From Charina bottae (taxonomy: Eukaryota; Chordata; Lepidosauria; Squamata; Charinaidae): DNA of 64,000 nucleotides. The notes beneath the pieces are model-generated. The model did not search any database and was not told the origin of the DNA. It saw only the letters and a list, made by a program, of their open reading frames with translations. Shown here one piece after another: positions 21,382 through 33,729 of the stretch. The stretch spans positions 33,509,414 to 33,573,413 of the forward strand of contig JALMGJ010000002.1 in NCBI GenBank assembly GCA_023362775.1, given 5' to 3'. The translations under genes were made by a program, and so were the position numbers. Each line of letters begins with the position of its first letter. Positions within the stretch are counted from its first letter, which is position 1.

Positions 21382-21599
21382 CATAGCTTTCCAAACTGTG
21401 TGTCGCGACACTTTAGTGTGCCGCAAGAGTTTAGTGTGTTGCGAAGCGGCGGCGCGGGGGTGCGCGCGGCTGCGGTGGTGTGTATGGCGGATGCAGCAGG
21501 ACGCCATCAGCGCTTCTGCGTTTTAGCAAGGCCGCCACCGCACGCGCCCCCACTGCTGCCGTTGGTGTGTCATCAACGGCAGCACTTTGGAAAGCACTG
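21382..21599. mobile_element. Non-autonomous hAT element
   Basis: Left end CATAGCTTTCCAAACTGTG, right end TTTGGAAAGCACTG. The flanks CCCAACAC (21374-21381) and CCATACAC (21600-21607) are an 8-bp duplication with two differences, and the paralogous site near 35968-35985 is empty. GTGTCGCGACAC palindrome just inside the left end. Confidence 0.8.
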
Positions 21600-21922
21600 C
21601 CATACACAAATCTGACAAACCATATAGTGGGCCTGAAGCAAATTGTTGTTGAATGAAGGTAACGCTTTGATAGAACTTGAATGGTGCCACCCAAGATTCC
21701 TACCAGCCAGCCATACTCTCCCTCAGGACAGGCTCCTTCAGGTATCCAGTTTCCCTCCCACAGGGCTGTTTTCAGGGACCTCATTGTTCAAGTTTTTTAA
21801 ACCACTCTTTTTGGAGTGTGTGGAAGTTGCTGTGTTGCCCACAGAAGGAACAGCACTCACACCTGCCCATTAAAACTGGCACGAATGATTTAGGGGCAGA
21901 TTAGTGCCAGGCGGGATCCATA

Positions 21923-22145
21923 TCATGTCCCCAGTGGAAACATTTCAATATTTCCTTTGGCAACATGATTTTCCCAAACATTCAGTTCTCTTTTAAATCC
22001 AAGAATCTTGTGACTTGACATCAAAGCATTTTCTCCAGTGCCTTGCAGAGACTTCTTCAGCTGGTTCATGTGATGAAAGAGGTCCGCTAAGAATGCTAGT
22101 TTCTGCAACCATTCTCCATCTCCAAACCCCTCAGAAAAATGTGGA
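21923..22145 (-). pseudogene. hAT transposase fragment (ZBED5/SCAND3-like)
   Basis: The minus strand encodes FSEGFGDGEWLQKLAFLADL, then FHHMNQLKKSLQGTGENALM and WENHVAKGNIEMFPLGT. This matches a well-known conserved block of vertebrate hAT transposases and the host genes derived from them (ADIF-like, LNxxLQG, FEMFP). Only ~70 residues remain; no catalytic residues or C-terminal dimerisation region are left. It might derive from the autonomous partner of the small hAT elements here, but nothing links them directly. Confidence 0.7.
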
Positions 22146-22176
22146 ATACTATTTTCTTAAAAATACTCTTGCAATT

Positions 22177-22220
22177 CTTTGTGCATACAAACGTCTTGCA
22201 AGACGTTTGTATGCGCAAAG
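22177..22220. repeat. 44-bp near-perfect palindrome
   Basis: Two 22-bp arms without a loop: CTTTGTGCATACAAACGTCTTG and its complement, one mismatch. The right arm is the start of an L1 3' fragment also found at about 49347, so the left arm is probably an inverted piece made during L1 insertion. Confidence 0.85.
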
Positions 22221-22311
22221 ATGGAGAGAAACAAATTCGCAGAATGAAAGGATGGATGGTGAAATTAAGAAAATACTAATTCTGCACAAGTAAATTTCAA
22301 GGATGGATGAT
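22199..22311 (+). mobile_element. L1 3'-end remnant shared by both zinc-finger units
   Basis: Reads LYAQRW, then WMVKL-like sequence resembling the C-terminus of the L1 ORF2 at 37277-38371. The matching fragment in unit 2 (49341-49793) is longer and keeps its A-rich tail, so this copy lost the tail. Confidence 0.55.
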
Positions 22312-22440
22312 ATTCTGGAGGTGACAGACTCAACCATGGGGGAGCTGGGGATGGTGACAGCCGACAGGAAGCTCTGGTGTGGGCTGGTCCATGAAGTCAT
22401 GAAGAGTCGGAAGCGACTGAACGAATAAACAAAAACAAAA
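22312..22440 (+). mobile_element. 5'-truncated RTE 3' end
   Basis: Only the last ~130 bp of the RTE lineage at 44898-48076 (ILEVTDSTMGELGMVTADRK region to the SRKRLNE stop and A/C-rich tail). Flanked by AAATTTCAAGG (22301-22311) and AAATATCAAGG (about 22439-22449). Unit 2 has the empty site near 49813-49830. Confidence 0.85.
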
Positions 22441-22613
22441 AATATCAAGGAAGTTCTGCTGATAGCCAGATCCGTATAGTCAGCCTTTATCGAACAAACA
22501 CTTTCCACTTTTTCCCTCTGCCCTCATAACTAATGTTTGACTAAAAAGAATTAGGCCAGAAATTAAAAAGTTAATTTCTCAGCAGGACTTTCAGTGGGAG
22601 ATCCGAAATAAAT

Positions 22614-24476
<1,863 letters not shown>

Positions 24477-24513
24477 GCTCCTGTTTCCTTCCTCACAGGG
24501 TGAGGCTTGGTTA

Positions 24514-24696
24514 CTTTCTGCCGTCCGTGGCTATCCAAGTGACCTCTTCCTCCCCACTGACTTCCAGATATTTCCCTCTTTTTCTGAATTTGGAAATTAT
24601 CCCCCTCGACCTTTTCATGTAATGTTTGAGTTCCACACAATCAATTTTTTCCAGCTCAAAAACTCTCTTCCTGTTTTTCTCTCCCTTGTCTGTCAC
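24514..24696 (-). CDS. Putative upstream coding exon of zinc-finger gene, unit 1
   Basis: On the minus strand an acceptor-like CTTCTTCCCCGGCAG precedes an open stretch starting GTG ACA GAC AAG and reading [19 protein letters not shown], then [20 protein letters not shown] and [17 protein letters not shown] before TAA. It is conserved in unit 2 (51876-52058). It is basic and resembles no KRAB or SCAN box I can recognise. It is out of frame with the finger array 35 bp downstream; since both units share that relation, either a small intron or an ancestral frameshift lies between. Confidence 0.45.
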
Positions 24697-24839
24697 CTGC
24701 CGGGGAAGAAGAGTTTCAGGGTTCTCTGGAGAAAGTGGAAAAGATCTGATTGCTGGCTTGATTTGCTTTCCTTTCTAATGCTGCTTGTGATCCTCAGTTG
24801 TCGAGAAGGCTCTTATTGGCATCCTTTTTGTCTATAAGA

Positions 24840-25204
24840 TTCACATAAAAGTATTAGTTTAATTATTATCTATAAAATTGCTGCACAACATGTGCAAACA
24901 ACAAAAATGCATACATTACAATGAAAAAGGAAAAGTGCCTATAGGCTAGATTAACCTCTAACATTCATTATGATTCATTTGACACATAGAAAACTAGCGA
25001 GATCGAAGTTGAAATCATGAAATTCACTTGTTGGCCTGGGTCAATCACAGATTCTTAGCACTTAAAGGGTTATCATTTATTATTATTTGGAAATGCTGGG
25101 GATAAATTCTACAGATACACATACTTGCACAAAGAGAGAAATACAGATACATACAGTACATTCATAGCTGTGTGTATGTAGAAAATTCATGTGTATTTCA
25201 GCCT
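24840..25204. other. Non-coding stretch, intron-like
   Basis: A/T-rich sequence matching 52200-52335 and 55440-55680 in unit 2, where a CR1/L2-group LINE splits it. The LINE's empty site is ATTCATTATGATTCATTTG at about 24963-24985. It lies between the small upstream exon and the first exon, so it is probably intron. No genes seen. Confidence 0.6.
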
Positions 25205-26915
25205 GCAAAATGTCCCAGAAGTGGGTATGGTCAAACTTTTGGGGCTACTTTTAGAGGGATGGGGGCTTTAACAGATGAAATGGTGCCTAAAGCCTCTTGC
25301 TGATTCAAAGCACCAGTTTTGTCCATTCAACTCCTCAGCTCCAAATAAGAAAAGAGCAGAAAATACTGTCCACAACCACTCTGGAGACATCACCATACAA
25401 TACAGGTAGTCCTCCTTTCTGACTGCAATTGGGACCGGCAACTCTGTTACTAAGCAGCTCAGTCATAAAGTCCCTCTCTGAGTGAGATGGGTGGGGAATA
25501 AATTGGATATATAAATAAAAAAATAAAGATGATGTCACGTGAATGCGCTGACTTACAACATCAGTTCTGGCTGCAGTCATTAAGCGAATCACCGTGGGTC
25601 ATTAAGCACAATGTCAAACAAGCATAATACATGAATGGAAGACCACTAGGAAATCCTGTGTTTGTTCGATAGACTTGGCAGTAAAAGAAAACATCACCAT
25701 GGGTCGTTAAGTGCAATGTTGTTACCTGGAATTTTTAGGCTTCATTATTAGCTTTTTTAAAAAGGTGATATTAGCATTTAAGCATGGCATCCATGCCTTC
25801 TTTTCACATTCAAGAAACCATGTTTTCCTTTTACCCAAAACCCTTTCTTTTACGTGCAAAAACTAACCTTTTCAGCAACTAAACAAAAGACAGCGTATTC
25901 TGAATGTCCTTGAATACACTTGCAAGTTTTAAGATGATACAAACCTGGCTGGGAAAGGGAGTGACATTACCCATAAATTTGCCACTTGTGGAATGTTATC
26001 TAGATTCAATATTTTCTATTATTTAATTCTCACATGTACACAATGTCTTTTATTGTTTGATTACTTGCTTTATGACTTATCACATATACCAAATGTATGT
26101 ATCATTTGTCTCTGTACCCTAGAAAAGGACTTGACTCCCCCTTAATAAATGCTTTTGGTTTTGCCTGAATTGCTGTGTGATTCGTGTTTTCAGGTAGGCA
26201 AAAAGCCACTTTGCATAGTTAGTCTCTCTCCCAAATTCAGGGACCAAGTTTTTATCAGCTCCACACCAAAATCGGGGTGCCTGAGTTTCTAGGCAACAAA
26301 GTCACATGACCGCGACTTGCAGCTTCCCGCTGGATTCCACTTTGATTTGGCTTGTCAGAAGCCAGATGTGAAGGTGGCAAACAGCAATCATGTGACTGCA
26401 AGACACTGCCACCATCATAAATGCACGTTGTTGCCAGGCCCAAAAGTTTGAGGACCAGTTGTAAGTCTCCTTTTCAGTGCCATCCTAACTTTGAATGGTC
26501 ACTAAACAAGTGGTAAGCGAGCACAACCTATACACCTGAACATCCCAAATGGTCCTCAATAGCTCTTTAAAATAAAGTGCTGGGTTAAGCAGAGTTGAAC
26601 CTGGTTAAAACATGGATGGGAGAGTTTGTTGGCTAGACTTAGAAGTAGAAAAACTTCCCAGGAGACAGCAGTGGCAGATCAGTCTCATATTGTTGCCAAG
26701 AAAACAACATCTCCATACAATCACAAGGAGTCAACACTAGCGTGAAGGAGAATTGCATGCACCAGTTTTGAAGCGTGCAGCACCAGTGGAATAAAATTTG
26801 GGGAGGGGAGGCATATGTAGCAGCTGGCATTTTTCAGCAGAGTTGCTTATCTGATTCTACCCCACGGAGGACACGAAACAGCCCTACTTGCTCCCGGCCT
26901 CCGACCTAGCCTCAA
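25205..26915. repeat. Y block, unit 1 (intron of zinc-finger gene)
   Basis: Closely matches 56940-58537 and partly 55685-56690 and 14119-15060. It includes MITE-like sequence (from CAGGTAGTCCTCC at about 25403 to CACTAAACAAGTGG near 26513) and an AATAAATGCTTTTG segment at about 26144 that looks like an old LTR polyadenylation region. No open frame worth calling. Confidence 0.6.
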
Positions 26916-26920
26916 CTCAC

Positions 26921-27195
26921 CTTCCAGCTGCTGCTGCTGCTGCTGCTGCTGCTCCGAAAGAGGGAATACTGCAGAGCGCTCCTCCACGACACTCTCCTCG
27001 GAGGCGGAAGCCGGAACAGGAGGTTCCCCTGCCCTCCTCCTCCTCCGACATCCCCTCTAGCAATCCAATACTCTATTGTTTCAGCTCCAACGCTCCCCCT
27101 CCCGTTGGATGTCGGTCCTCAGCAACCACAGACGTCGCTACTTTATTGGCAGCTTTCTAGGCGCGGAGATTGCTTATTTCTAGATCGCCATCTAG
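26921..27195 (-). promoter_or_regulatory. First exon and promoter region of zinc-finger gene, unit 1
   Basis: On the minus strand, moderately GC-rich DNA ends in a strong splice donor, CTGGAAG|GTGAGTTGAG (exon end 26921). It is conserved at 56691 and 58543. The exon has no long ORF, as usual for 5' untranslated exons of zinc-finger genes. It contains eight CAG (CTG on +) triplets at 26928-26951; the other two copies have three. GCCAAT occurs upstream at about 27142-27147. The start site is not determined. The array lies 2.4 kb downstream on the same strand. Confidence 0.5.
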
Positions 27196-27361
27196 CGACC
27201 TGAGGCCGAAAAACCCACTTGTCCGGTCTCTATCCTAAGGCGTTGGCGAGATTTTTTTATTGATTATGTGCCATCAAGTCCTTTTCTGCTCCCTGCTACC
27301 ACATCGATAGATTTTCCCCATGATGATCTATCCCTAACCTCAAAGAACAGGTTAGGCCAGA

Positions 27362-27545
27362 TGTCGATGAAGGTTCTCAGTCATCCAGGTGGAACAGTCT
27401 GTGGCTTGAATCATGTCAACTGGATTTCTGTTTTCTCAGTGGAAACGTTTCGCTCCTTATCCAGACTGAAGAAGCTCCTTGGATAAGGAGCGAAACGTTT
27501 CCACTGAGAAAACAGAAATCCAGTTGACATGATTCAAGCCACAGA
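27362..27545. mobile_element. Hairpin-shaped Penelope derivative
   Basis: 184 bp, flanked by the 13-bp duplication AGGTTAGGCCAGA (27349-27361 and 27546-27558). About 65-bp arms are inverted complements: CTGTGGCTTGAATCATGTCA pairs with TGACATGATTCAAGCCACAG, and GGAAACGTTTCGCTCCTTAT with its complement. The sequence is the terminal region of the Penelope elements at 17303 and 44085. Confidence 0.88.
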
Positions 27546-27554
27546 AGGTTAGGC

Positions 27555-27882
27555 CAGAGCTTTCCAAATTGTGTGTCGGGACACGTTAGGCTGCAGTGTC
27601 TGGGTGTGTCAGGGCTGCTGCTGCCTCCGAGCCCTGCCAGGATTCCGCACAGGTCCTTGTGCCTGGCTGCCTCTAAACCTGCTGTGATTGCACGCAGGTC
27701 TTAGTGCCTGCCTTGTGCCTGGCTGCCTCCAAACCTGCTGTGATTCCACGCAGGTCCTAGTGCCTGCCTTGTGCCCTGCTATAAGAGTGTGTCGCAAAAT
27801 GATGCCCTGCTGTAAGAGTGTGTCGCAAAATGATGCATGTCTAAAAAGTGTGTCACCAACATGAAAATTTTTGAGAGCTCTG
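27555..27882. mobile_element. Non-autonomous hAT element
   Basis: CAGAGCTTTCCAAATTGTGTG to GAGAGCTCTG, with 8-bp duplications GGTTAGGC (27547-27554) and GGTTAGAC (27883-27890). The core has a duplicated ~60-bp segment (CTGCCTCCAAACCTGCTGTG type). Same subfamily as 34256-34489. The first four bases, CAGA, are also part of the target duplication of the neighbouring Penelope hairpin. Confidence 0.85.
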
Positions 27883-27890
27883 GGTTAGAC

Positions 27891-28800
27891 TATTCGAGAC
27901 TCCCAAGGGTGCACTGTAACCAAGCAAGAAAATTCCTCTGCAAGAAGCGAGAACCAAACCAAGGGAAAGCATCCTGGGGAATAACGGTGTGCAAACAGGC
28001 AACAACAAAGAGCAGCTCCCTTACGGGTCAGTGACGACTGTTCCAGCCAGTTATATGTCTTGGGGGTGCAGGATAACTCCTCAAAACGTACCTTTACAAA
28101 TGAGCGAAGCTTGAAGAGTGAAGCTTGACACTAGGTAGCTTTTGAAGATTAGCTCGGGGCTGGGCCCTAAAAGTACTTGTTTGTGTGCCGAATCCCTAAT
28201 CGATTGCCAGGTTGATCCTATTAATAGAATAATGAAACACGCCCCAAAACCTGGAAGCTTCCACCGGCATTGCTTCCCAACCACATCTAGAAAGGAGGTA
28301 TTGTCTTCCTATCTGCATTATTGGGGAGCCTAAATCTCGCTAGATGGCAGAATTACTCTGAGCAGCCTTCCCAATTCCCAGAGGAGTTAGCTTTCAGCCT
28401 TGAGAATTCCCAGGCCGCTTGGGCACAACACTTGGAGGGCACTAGCTTGCAGATCAAAAGCTGATCAAAAGAGTCCTGCGCTTTCAGAGGCCTTGGCTCT
28501 CGGTGGAGATAAAAAACTCTCTACCTCCTAAAACTTAGTTCCTGATTTCCTGGGGCGCAAAAGGATTTGGGACCTCGGAGCCCGAAAAGGCCACAGGCTC
28601 CAAGAGAGCCAGCTTCAGTCATGCTGGCCAGGGCAGCTTCGAAGCGCGCCCAGGGTCTTGAAGCTGGTGTTCCCAGCAAGCCAGCTTTGTTCCTGAAGGA
28701 GGAAATTCTAAATCTGCTAAAGGCCCAATGCCATGTGCGTTTGCAAGTTCACTTGCCCAGGAGTCTCCGTTAGGTCAAAGCGAGAGTGACACATATGGGG
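27891..28800. repeat. Duplicated segment upstream of zinc-finger gene, unit 1
   Basis: Matches 58930-59640 in unit 2, where a Gypsy element now interrupts it. Contains TAAATCTCGCTAGATGGCAG and AGAGTCCTGCGCTTTCAGAG. A frame at 28567-28773 is open for 68 codons but has no recognisable domain and its match in unit 2 lies outside the window, so it was not called as a gene. Confidence 0.65.
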
Positions 28801-29402
28801 CAGAGCCTCCAAAAGGGGGGCTTAGAAAGAGGGGGTGACTGTCTCTATATGGTAAAAGAAACTGATAAACATTCCAAATAAACATTTCAAAGGATTGTAA
28901 AAAGGGTGGTACTACAGTCATTGTGAAAAAGTAAGTACACCCTCTGAGTTCAATGGTTTTACATATCAGGACATAATAAAAAACATCTGGTCCTTAGCAG
29001 GTCTTAAGGTTTGTAAAAAAGGTGGTACTATGCATGTGCACGCAAGAGAGTATAAAAAGTCACCATACTCTTTGTCTGACACATTCCTTTTTTTAATTAG
29101 AAAGTTTTAATGTAATAAAATATAAAAAGAAAAGCAAAGGTAGAAAATAAGAGACAGAGAAACAAGAAACAAACAGAAAAAACTCCGCCATACAATGGTG
29201 CCTTCTGCCCGTCTTTCTATCTTCTTTTAATTAAACTTTATAAAAATTTTAAGGTAAAAAGATAAAACCTAACAAGAAATGAATAAAGTAAAGTAAGAAA
29301 GCAAAGTAGAAAAAAGAACATAGTCAAAAGTGAAGAAAAAGGGAAAGAAAATACAGAAAAAGAATGACTTCTGACTTTCTTTGCTACAGATATAAGTATA
29401 AG
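28801..29402. other. A/T-rich stretch with DNA-transposon-like remnants
   Basis: GGTGGTACTA occurs twice (about 28904 and 29020) around GTGAAAAAGTAAGTACACCC, which has the look of an old DNA transposon or MITE. From 29090 the sequence is purine- and A-rich. No genes seen; this is the boundary between duplicated units 1 and 2. Confidence 0.35.
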
Positions 29403-29502
29403 AAGGTAAAGGTCCCTCCCGCACATTTGTGCAGTTGTGTCCAACTCTAGGGGCCGGTGCTTATCTCCATTTGTTACCCGAAGAGCCAGCATTGTCCGAA
29501 GA
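29403..29502 (-). mobile_element. Truncated tRNA-headed SINE (tail part)
   Basis: Only the tail side remains, from AGGTAAAGGTCCC to AGCATTGTCCGAAGA; the tRNA-like head with its promoter boxes is missing. Same family as 20568-20878 and 33730-34041. Confidence 0.75.
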
Positions 29503-29525
29503 ATTTCCAATAAACTCTTATTCTA

Positions 29526-31268
29526 AGTTTACAACATAGCTTTAATTAATTTTCTTGTCCATGGTTACTTCTAATGATCAGACCTAGATATCATGATTTC
29601 ATTTTTTTCTGTTTCACGCAAAAAATCGAAAAGGGGTTTCTGGGTAACATTAAAATTAGTCAATGTCTTTTCTCTAATCAAAGCTGTCAATTTCTCCATC
29701 TCAGCCAACTCCCTCAACTTCACCAACCATTCTAACATTGTAGGCAATGTTCAATCTTTCCACCTTTGGGCATATAAAAGCCTCACTGCTGTTACCATAT
29801 ACAAAAACAAAGTTCCATGAGTTCTTTCTAACTGTTTGTCCACCAGTCCCAAAAGGAAAGTCCCTGGTTTCGAATGTATATTAATCTTTAAAATCTTCTG
29901 AATTAAAATATGTATTTGATCCCACATTTCTTAGCTTTTTTCTATGTCCACCAAAGATGATAAAAGGTCCCCTCTTGTTGTTCACACTTCCAACATACAC
30001 TTTCTTCTATCTATCTAGCAATTGTCATCACCATTCCTATTTGGGAATTGTGTCTGCTCAGCTGACCAGAATAAAACTTTCCTTGGAAACTGACCCTGGC
30101 TTGCAGTCCATTCCTCAAGGAAATCCAGACCAAAATTTCCCTTCCACATTCCTCATCTCTGTGCAGAGGAACAGGGAGTTTTTCTGTATGCAAAGGGGGC
30201 AAGCAGTAACCAGATCTGCCAGGACTCCATGGGCCATGTGGGATCCATGGGAATGAGATAGGACCAAGAGACCATGTTTTTCACTGCCGGCTACACAATC
30301 CCACCTCAGGGAGCCCAAATGCAAGGCTCTTTTTTTTAATAAACTGGACAACCAAGGGGGCAAAATTAGGCTGACCATATTTCCTTCAGACAAAAACGGG
30401 ACTTTTGGAATGGCAAAACAGGACAGGGTCTTATGCCACCATGCCGGCCTCCAAACCCCGCCCTCCAGTCCACACAATTGGCTCCCACCTGCAAACCCCG
30501 CCCCCACCCCACACGATTGGCTCCCCCCTGCAAACCCTGCCCCCATCAGCGTAATTGGCTCAGATTTTAATTTTTTTTCCTCGATTTTTAAAGGTTTTTT
30601 TTTTCTTCTAGCAGTAAATGGTGCGACAGAGCTGGTGTGTTTGGGGGAGGCCGGAGTACACACACTGTGCACACAGCACCGTCATCGGCCAGGGAACAAG
30701 GGGCGGGGATGGAGGGGATGGAGGCCCACCACTGCCCCATCCCCCTCGGGCTTGGCCGAGGGAGGGAGGAGAGTCGCTGCTGCTGCCACCGCCGCAGAGC
30801 AGGAGAAGCAGGAGGAGCCGGCTGCGCTCGGCTGCTTCAACCACATCACTCCGCCCCTTGCTGCCCGCTGAAGCTCCCCAGGGTGGCCGGCTCCTGCTTC
30901 TCCTGCTCGGCGGCCTGACAACTCTCCTCCCTTGGCCAAGCCCGATCAGATGCACATACACACACTCACACACTCACAGGACAGACTGCCCTCAGCAGGA
31001 GCCGGCCATGCTGGGAGGCTTCAGCCACACCACTCCGCCCCTCACCACCCGCTGAAGCCCCCCAGCATGGCCAGCTCCTGCCAGGGCAGTCTGTCCTGTG
31101 TGTGTGTGTGTATGCGTGTGTGTGCATCTGATTGGGCTTGGCCGAGGGAGGAGAGTTGTTGACCACTCCGCCCCTTGCTGCCCGCAGAAGCTCCCCAGGG
31201 TGGCTGGCTCCTGCTTCTCCTGCTCGGCGGCCTGACAACTCTCCTCCCTTGGCCAAGCCCGATCAGAT

Positions 31269-31302
<34 letters not shown>

Positions 31303-32010
31303 CACACCCTCTTTCTCCAGCCTCCCCATGACCAAATGCACCCGCACCTGTTGCAGGGAGGCTGGAGAAAGAGGGTGTGGGGTTCATGCGTGTGTGTGTG
31401 TGTGTGTGTGCGCGCATGATTACGCTGAGCAAGTAATCTGCGCTCGCGCACACACACACACGCACACAAACACAAACACGCACCCTCTTTCCACAACCTT
31501 CCCGTGCCTGCTTTCCCTGGCCTCACCAATGCTGGGCAGACAATCTCAGGATCAGGTAAGGAGGCAGGAACCTGGACTGTGGTGCTGTGTCTGCTGCTGG
31601 GCTCGCACATGGCAACTGGGCTTCCAGTTGCCGCGCTGACAGGGCCTCTTCCGGGCTGCCTCCAATGGCAAGTCCGGCTCCAGTCCTCCTTCCTGTCTTC
31701 CTGTCCTCCTTCCCGCCAGGTTTAAAAAAGGGACAAAATTGAGATTTTGATCAAAACGACGGGACAGTTGAAAAATGCTAAAATAACGGGACTGTCCCGT
31801 TCAAAACAGGACGTATGGTCACCCTAGGCAAAATGTTTATTTGAAAGTTCATTCTTTTTTTTCACTGTATCATATGCCAAGGAATGGTTTTTCTTTGTTT
31901 TTAACTGAGTACGTCGACAATTGGGAGCATGTGCAAGGAAAACCCTTGGCATTAAACTTTTACGGAACAGTTTTGCATTAAAACTAGTTGATCCAAGCAC
32001 TGATTTATCC
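29526..32010. repeat. Duplicated host segment H, copy 2 (first part)
   Basis: Second copy of 2653-3676, split at 30367 by a hAT-like element. At about 31998-32014 it shows the unoccupied target CACTGATTTATCC for the Penelope insertion of copy 1. No coding region supported. Confidence 0.8.
30367..31826. mobile_element. 1.46-kb non-autonomous hAT-like element
   Basis: Ends TAGGCTGACCATA and TATGGTCACCCTA are inverted repeats with one mismatch; the perfect 8-bp duplication GGCAAAAT (30359-30366 and 31827-31834) and the empty site in copy 1 prove insertion. No transposase frame. Inside are two ~118-bp direct repeats (30847-30965 and 31168-31285), inverted CTCCTGCTTCTCCTGCTCGG-type segments, and CA/GT runs at about 31098-31114, 31268-31300 and 31387-31411. 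Long frames in this area are microsatellite artefacts. Confidence 0.88.
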
Positions 32011-32499
32011 TTCCGACGAGTTCCATCCACATTTGGGGCCTGGGGAAAGTGGACCTCTGCCCTCTGCTTTTTTAAAAAAGCCCAGTCAAAATAGCATCAT
32101 CCACCTGCAGGAGTGGGGTTAGTAGGCTCTGAAGCACCCCAATATTTACATATATGTTAAAATACTCAGACTCAGAGCAGTTCAGTGCCTGGGGACAGAC
32201 ATGGAATTCGGACTGTTGGAGGAATACTGAAAATTGGAAAGGGGAGAATGGAATGGAATGACCAGAAGAAGCATGAATGGCTGGATGGAATTCTAAACAG
32301 AAACACGGCATACAACCTTTTATTCCAACAACTCAAGGCTGTTTGGAGCCCAGCCAACCCGGCTATTGTCCACACACCAGTCTCTGCTTCCTCAAAATGT
32401 ACTGCATGCAGTTTTTAGTGCTCCCAGGCCTGTCTCCTGACCTGACATTCTTTTATCTTTTTGCATATATCACAGGAATCCCCTTTATCTCTTTGGAAA
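32011..32499 (+). repeat. Duplicated host segment with truncated candidate exon
   Basis: Second copy of 10133-10630. The acceptor (32461-32475) is intact, but the candidate exon is cut after 24 bp by an insertion at 32500; a complete exon follows at 33054 because 42 bp including the acceptor were duplicated. Confidence 0.65.
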
Positions 32500-33035
32500 A
32501 CTATCGTGGTTTATTTGCTTTAACAGAATCTGCAGAGAAACAGTTCTTAAGTAGTGATTCACTATCTATTGAAGCCTCTCCTCCCTGGCCACCAGTCTCA
32601 GAAAAAGAGATACAGTCCATTATAAAAGGTCTAAAGCAGAGCTTTCCAAACTGTGTGTCGCAACACAATACTGTGTCGCCTGGGGCCCCAAGTGTGTCGC
32701 TAGACAACCCGGAAGCACCGGCGCCGCTTCAGGTTGCCGCGCAGCGGCAGCGGCTACCCCTTCAAAAGGGCATCCGGGGACCCCGAAAATGCCCTCGGTT
32801 CTGGCAGGGAGGCTAAAAGACTCCCCTCCCCGCGCTCGCACGCTGCCGTGATTCCCGGCACAGCTGTTCTGGGGCCCGGGTGGAAATTCTCCCCGCAGAA
32901 CAGCTGAGCGCTGCTCGGCAGCGTGCGTGTGTGGGGAGGGGAGACTTTTAGCCTCCCTGCCAGAACCGAGGGCATTTTCGGGATCCCCGGAGCCTGCCCT
33001 TTTGAAGGGGCAGGGCCGCTGCTGCTGCATATATA
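32500..33035. mobile_element. Composite insertion with foldback core
   Basis: Flanked by 42-43-bp direct repeats (32458-32499 and 33036-33078), TTTTTGCATATATCACAGGA to CTCTTTGGAAA. The first part (32500-32636) encodes SEKEIQSIIKGLKQ, which resembles the start of a LINE RT; tentative. At 32637 a hAT left end begins (CAGAGCTTTCCAAACTGTG). A foldback follows: 32753-32850 pairs with 32925-33010 (CTTCAAAAGGGCATCCGGGG versus GGATCCCCGGAGCCTGCCCT and so on). No right hAT end was found. Confidence 0.6.
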
Positions 33036-33667
33036 TTTTTGCATATATCACAGGAACCCCCCTTTATCTCTTTGGAAATCCAGAAAGACCTTTTTCCTCC
33101 ATGCATTGAAAAAGGTACATCATACAAAGTAGAGATCCAGGATGGTCTCATCTGGTAAGCATGGTGTTTGACTTACACTGGGAAGACACAATTTCTAATT
33201 GCCGGTCAGTAACAAGCTAGTAGAGTTGATCCTTCTCTCTTTTTCACAATAATGTTAGTGATGAATGAAAAAAAAGCATTATGTATGAATCAAAATTGTT
33301 CCAGATAATAAGTCACACAAAGGTAAAGAAATCCGGAGGAGAAACAAATACAAAGCAAATGAATTGAAACATTTGATCTGGAGATGAGAACACACCACCT
33401 GTCCAGTTTGGGGGGCATTAGAGCCTATTGTGATGTTACTAATGGTTCTCATGAACCAGGGAACCTTTTGAAACATTACTGGACAGTAACAGCACCCAGG
33501 CAGGGGCAATGCAACAATTCTTACTACCTTGGAGAGGCCATTACACCCCGTTTACTAATAGAACAGTTTACTACAGGAAGTTCTTTAATAACCTGCAGGC
33601 AGTACTATATCTCAAATGCAATGCAGGTAGTCCTCAGTTACCAACCACAATGGGAACCGGCAACTCC
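33036..33667 (+). repeat. Duplicated host segment with complete candidate exon
   Basis: Matches 10590-10698 + 14001-14118 and 15280-15478 + 19743-20215. Candidate exon 33054-33154 has acceptor ATATCACAG and donor CTG|GTAAGC and keeps the frame DLFPPCIEKGTSYKVEIQDG. Lacks 18 bp (TTACTACCTACTAGCAAA) that copy 1 has near 20049, which shows which copy the Penelope element captured. Confidence 0.6.
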
Positions 33668-33729
33668 GTCGGTGTTAGGATGGAAAACCCAGGAGCAATT
33701 GTTAATTGCACCTGGATGCTCCAACCTTA

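Noticed and set aside
30608..31639. Frames with CVCVCV/THTHTH stretches
   Set aside because: They translate CA/GT microsatellites and GC-rich repeats inside a hAT-like element.
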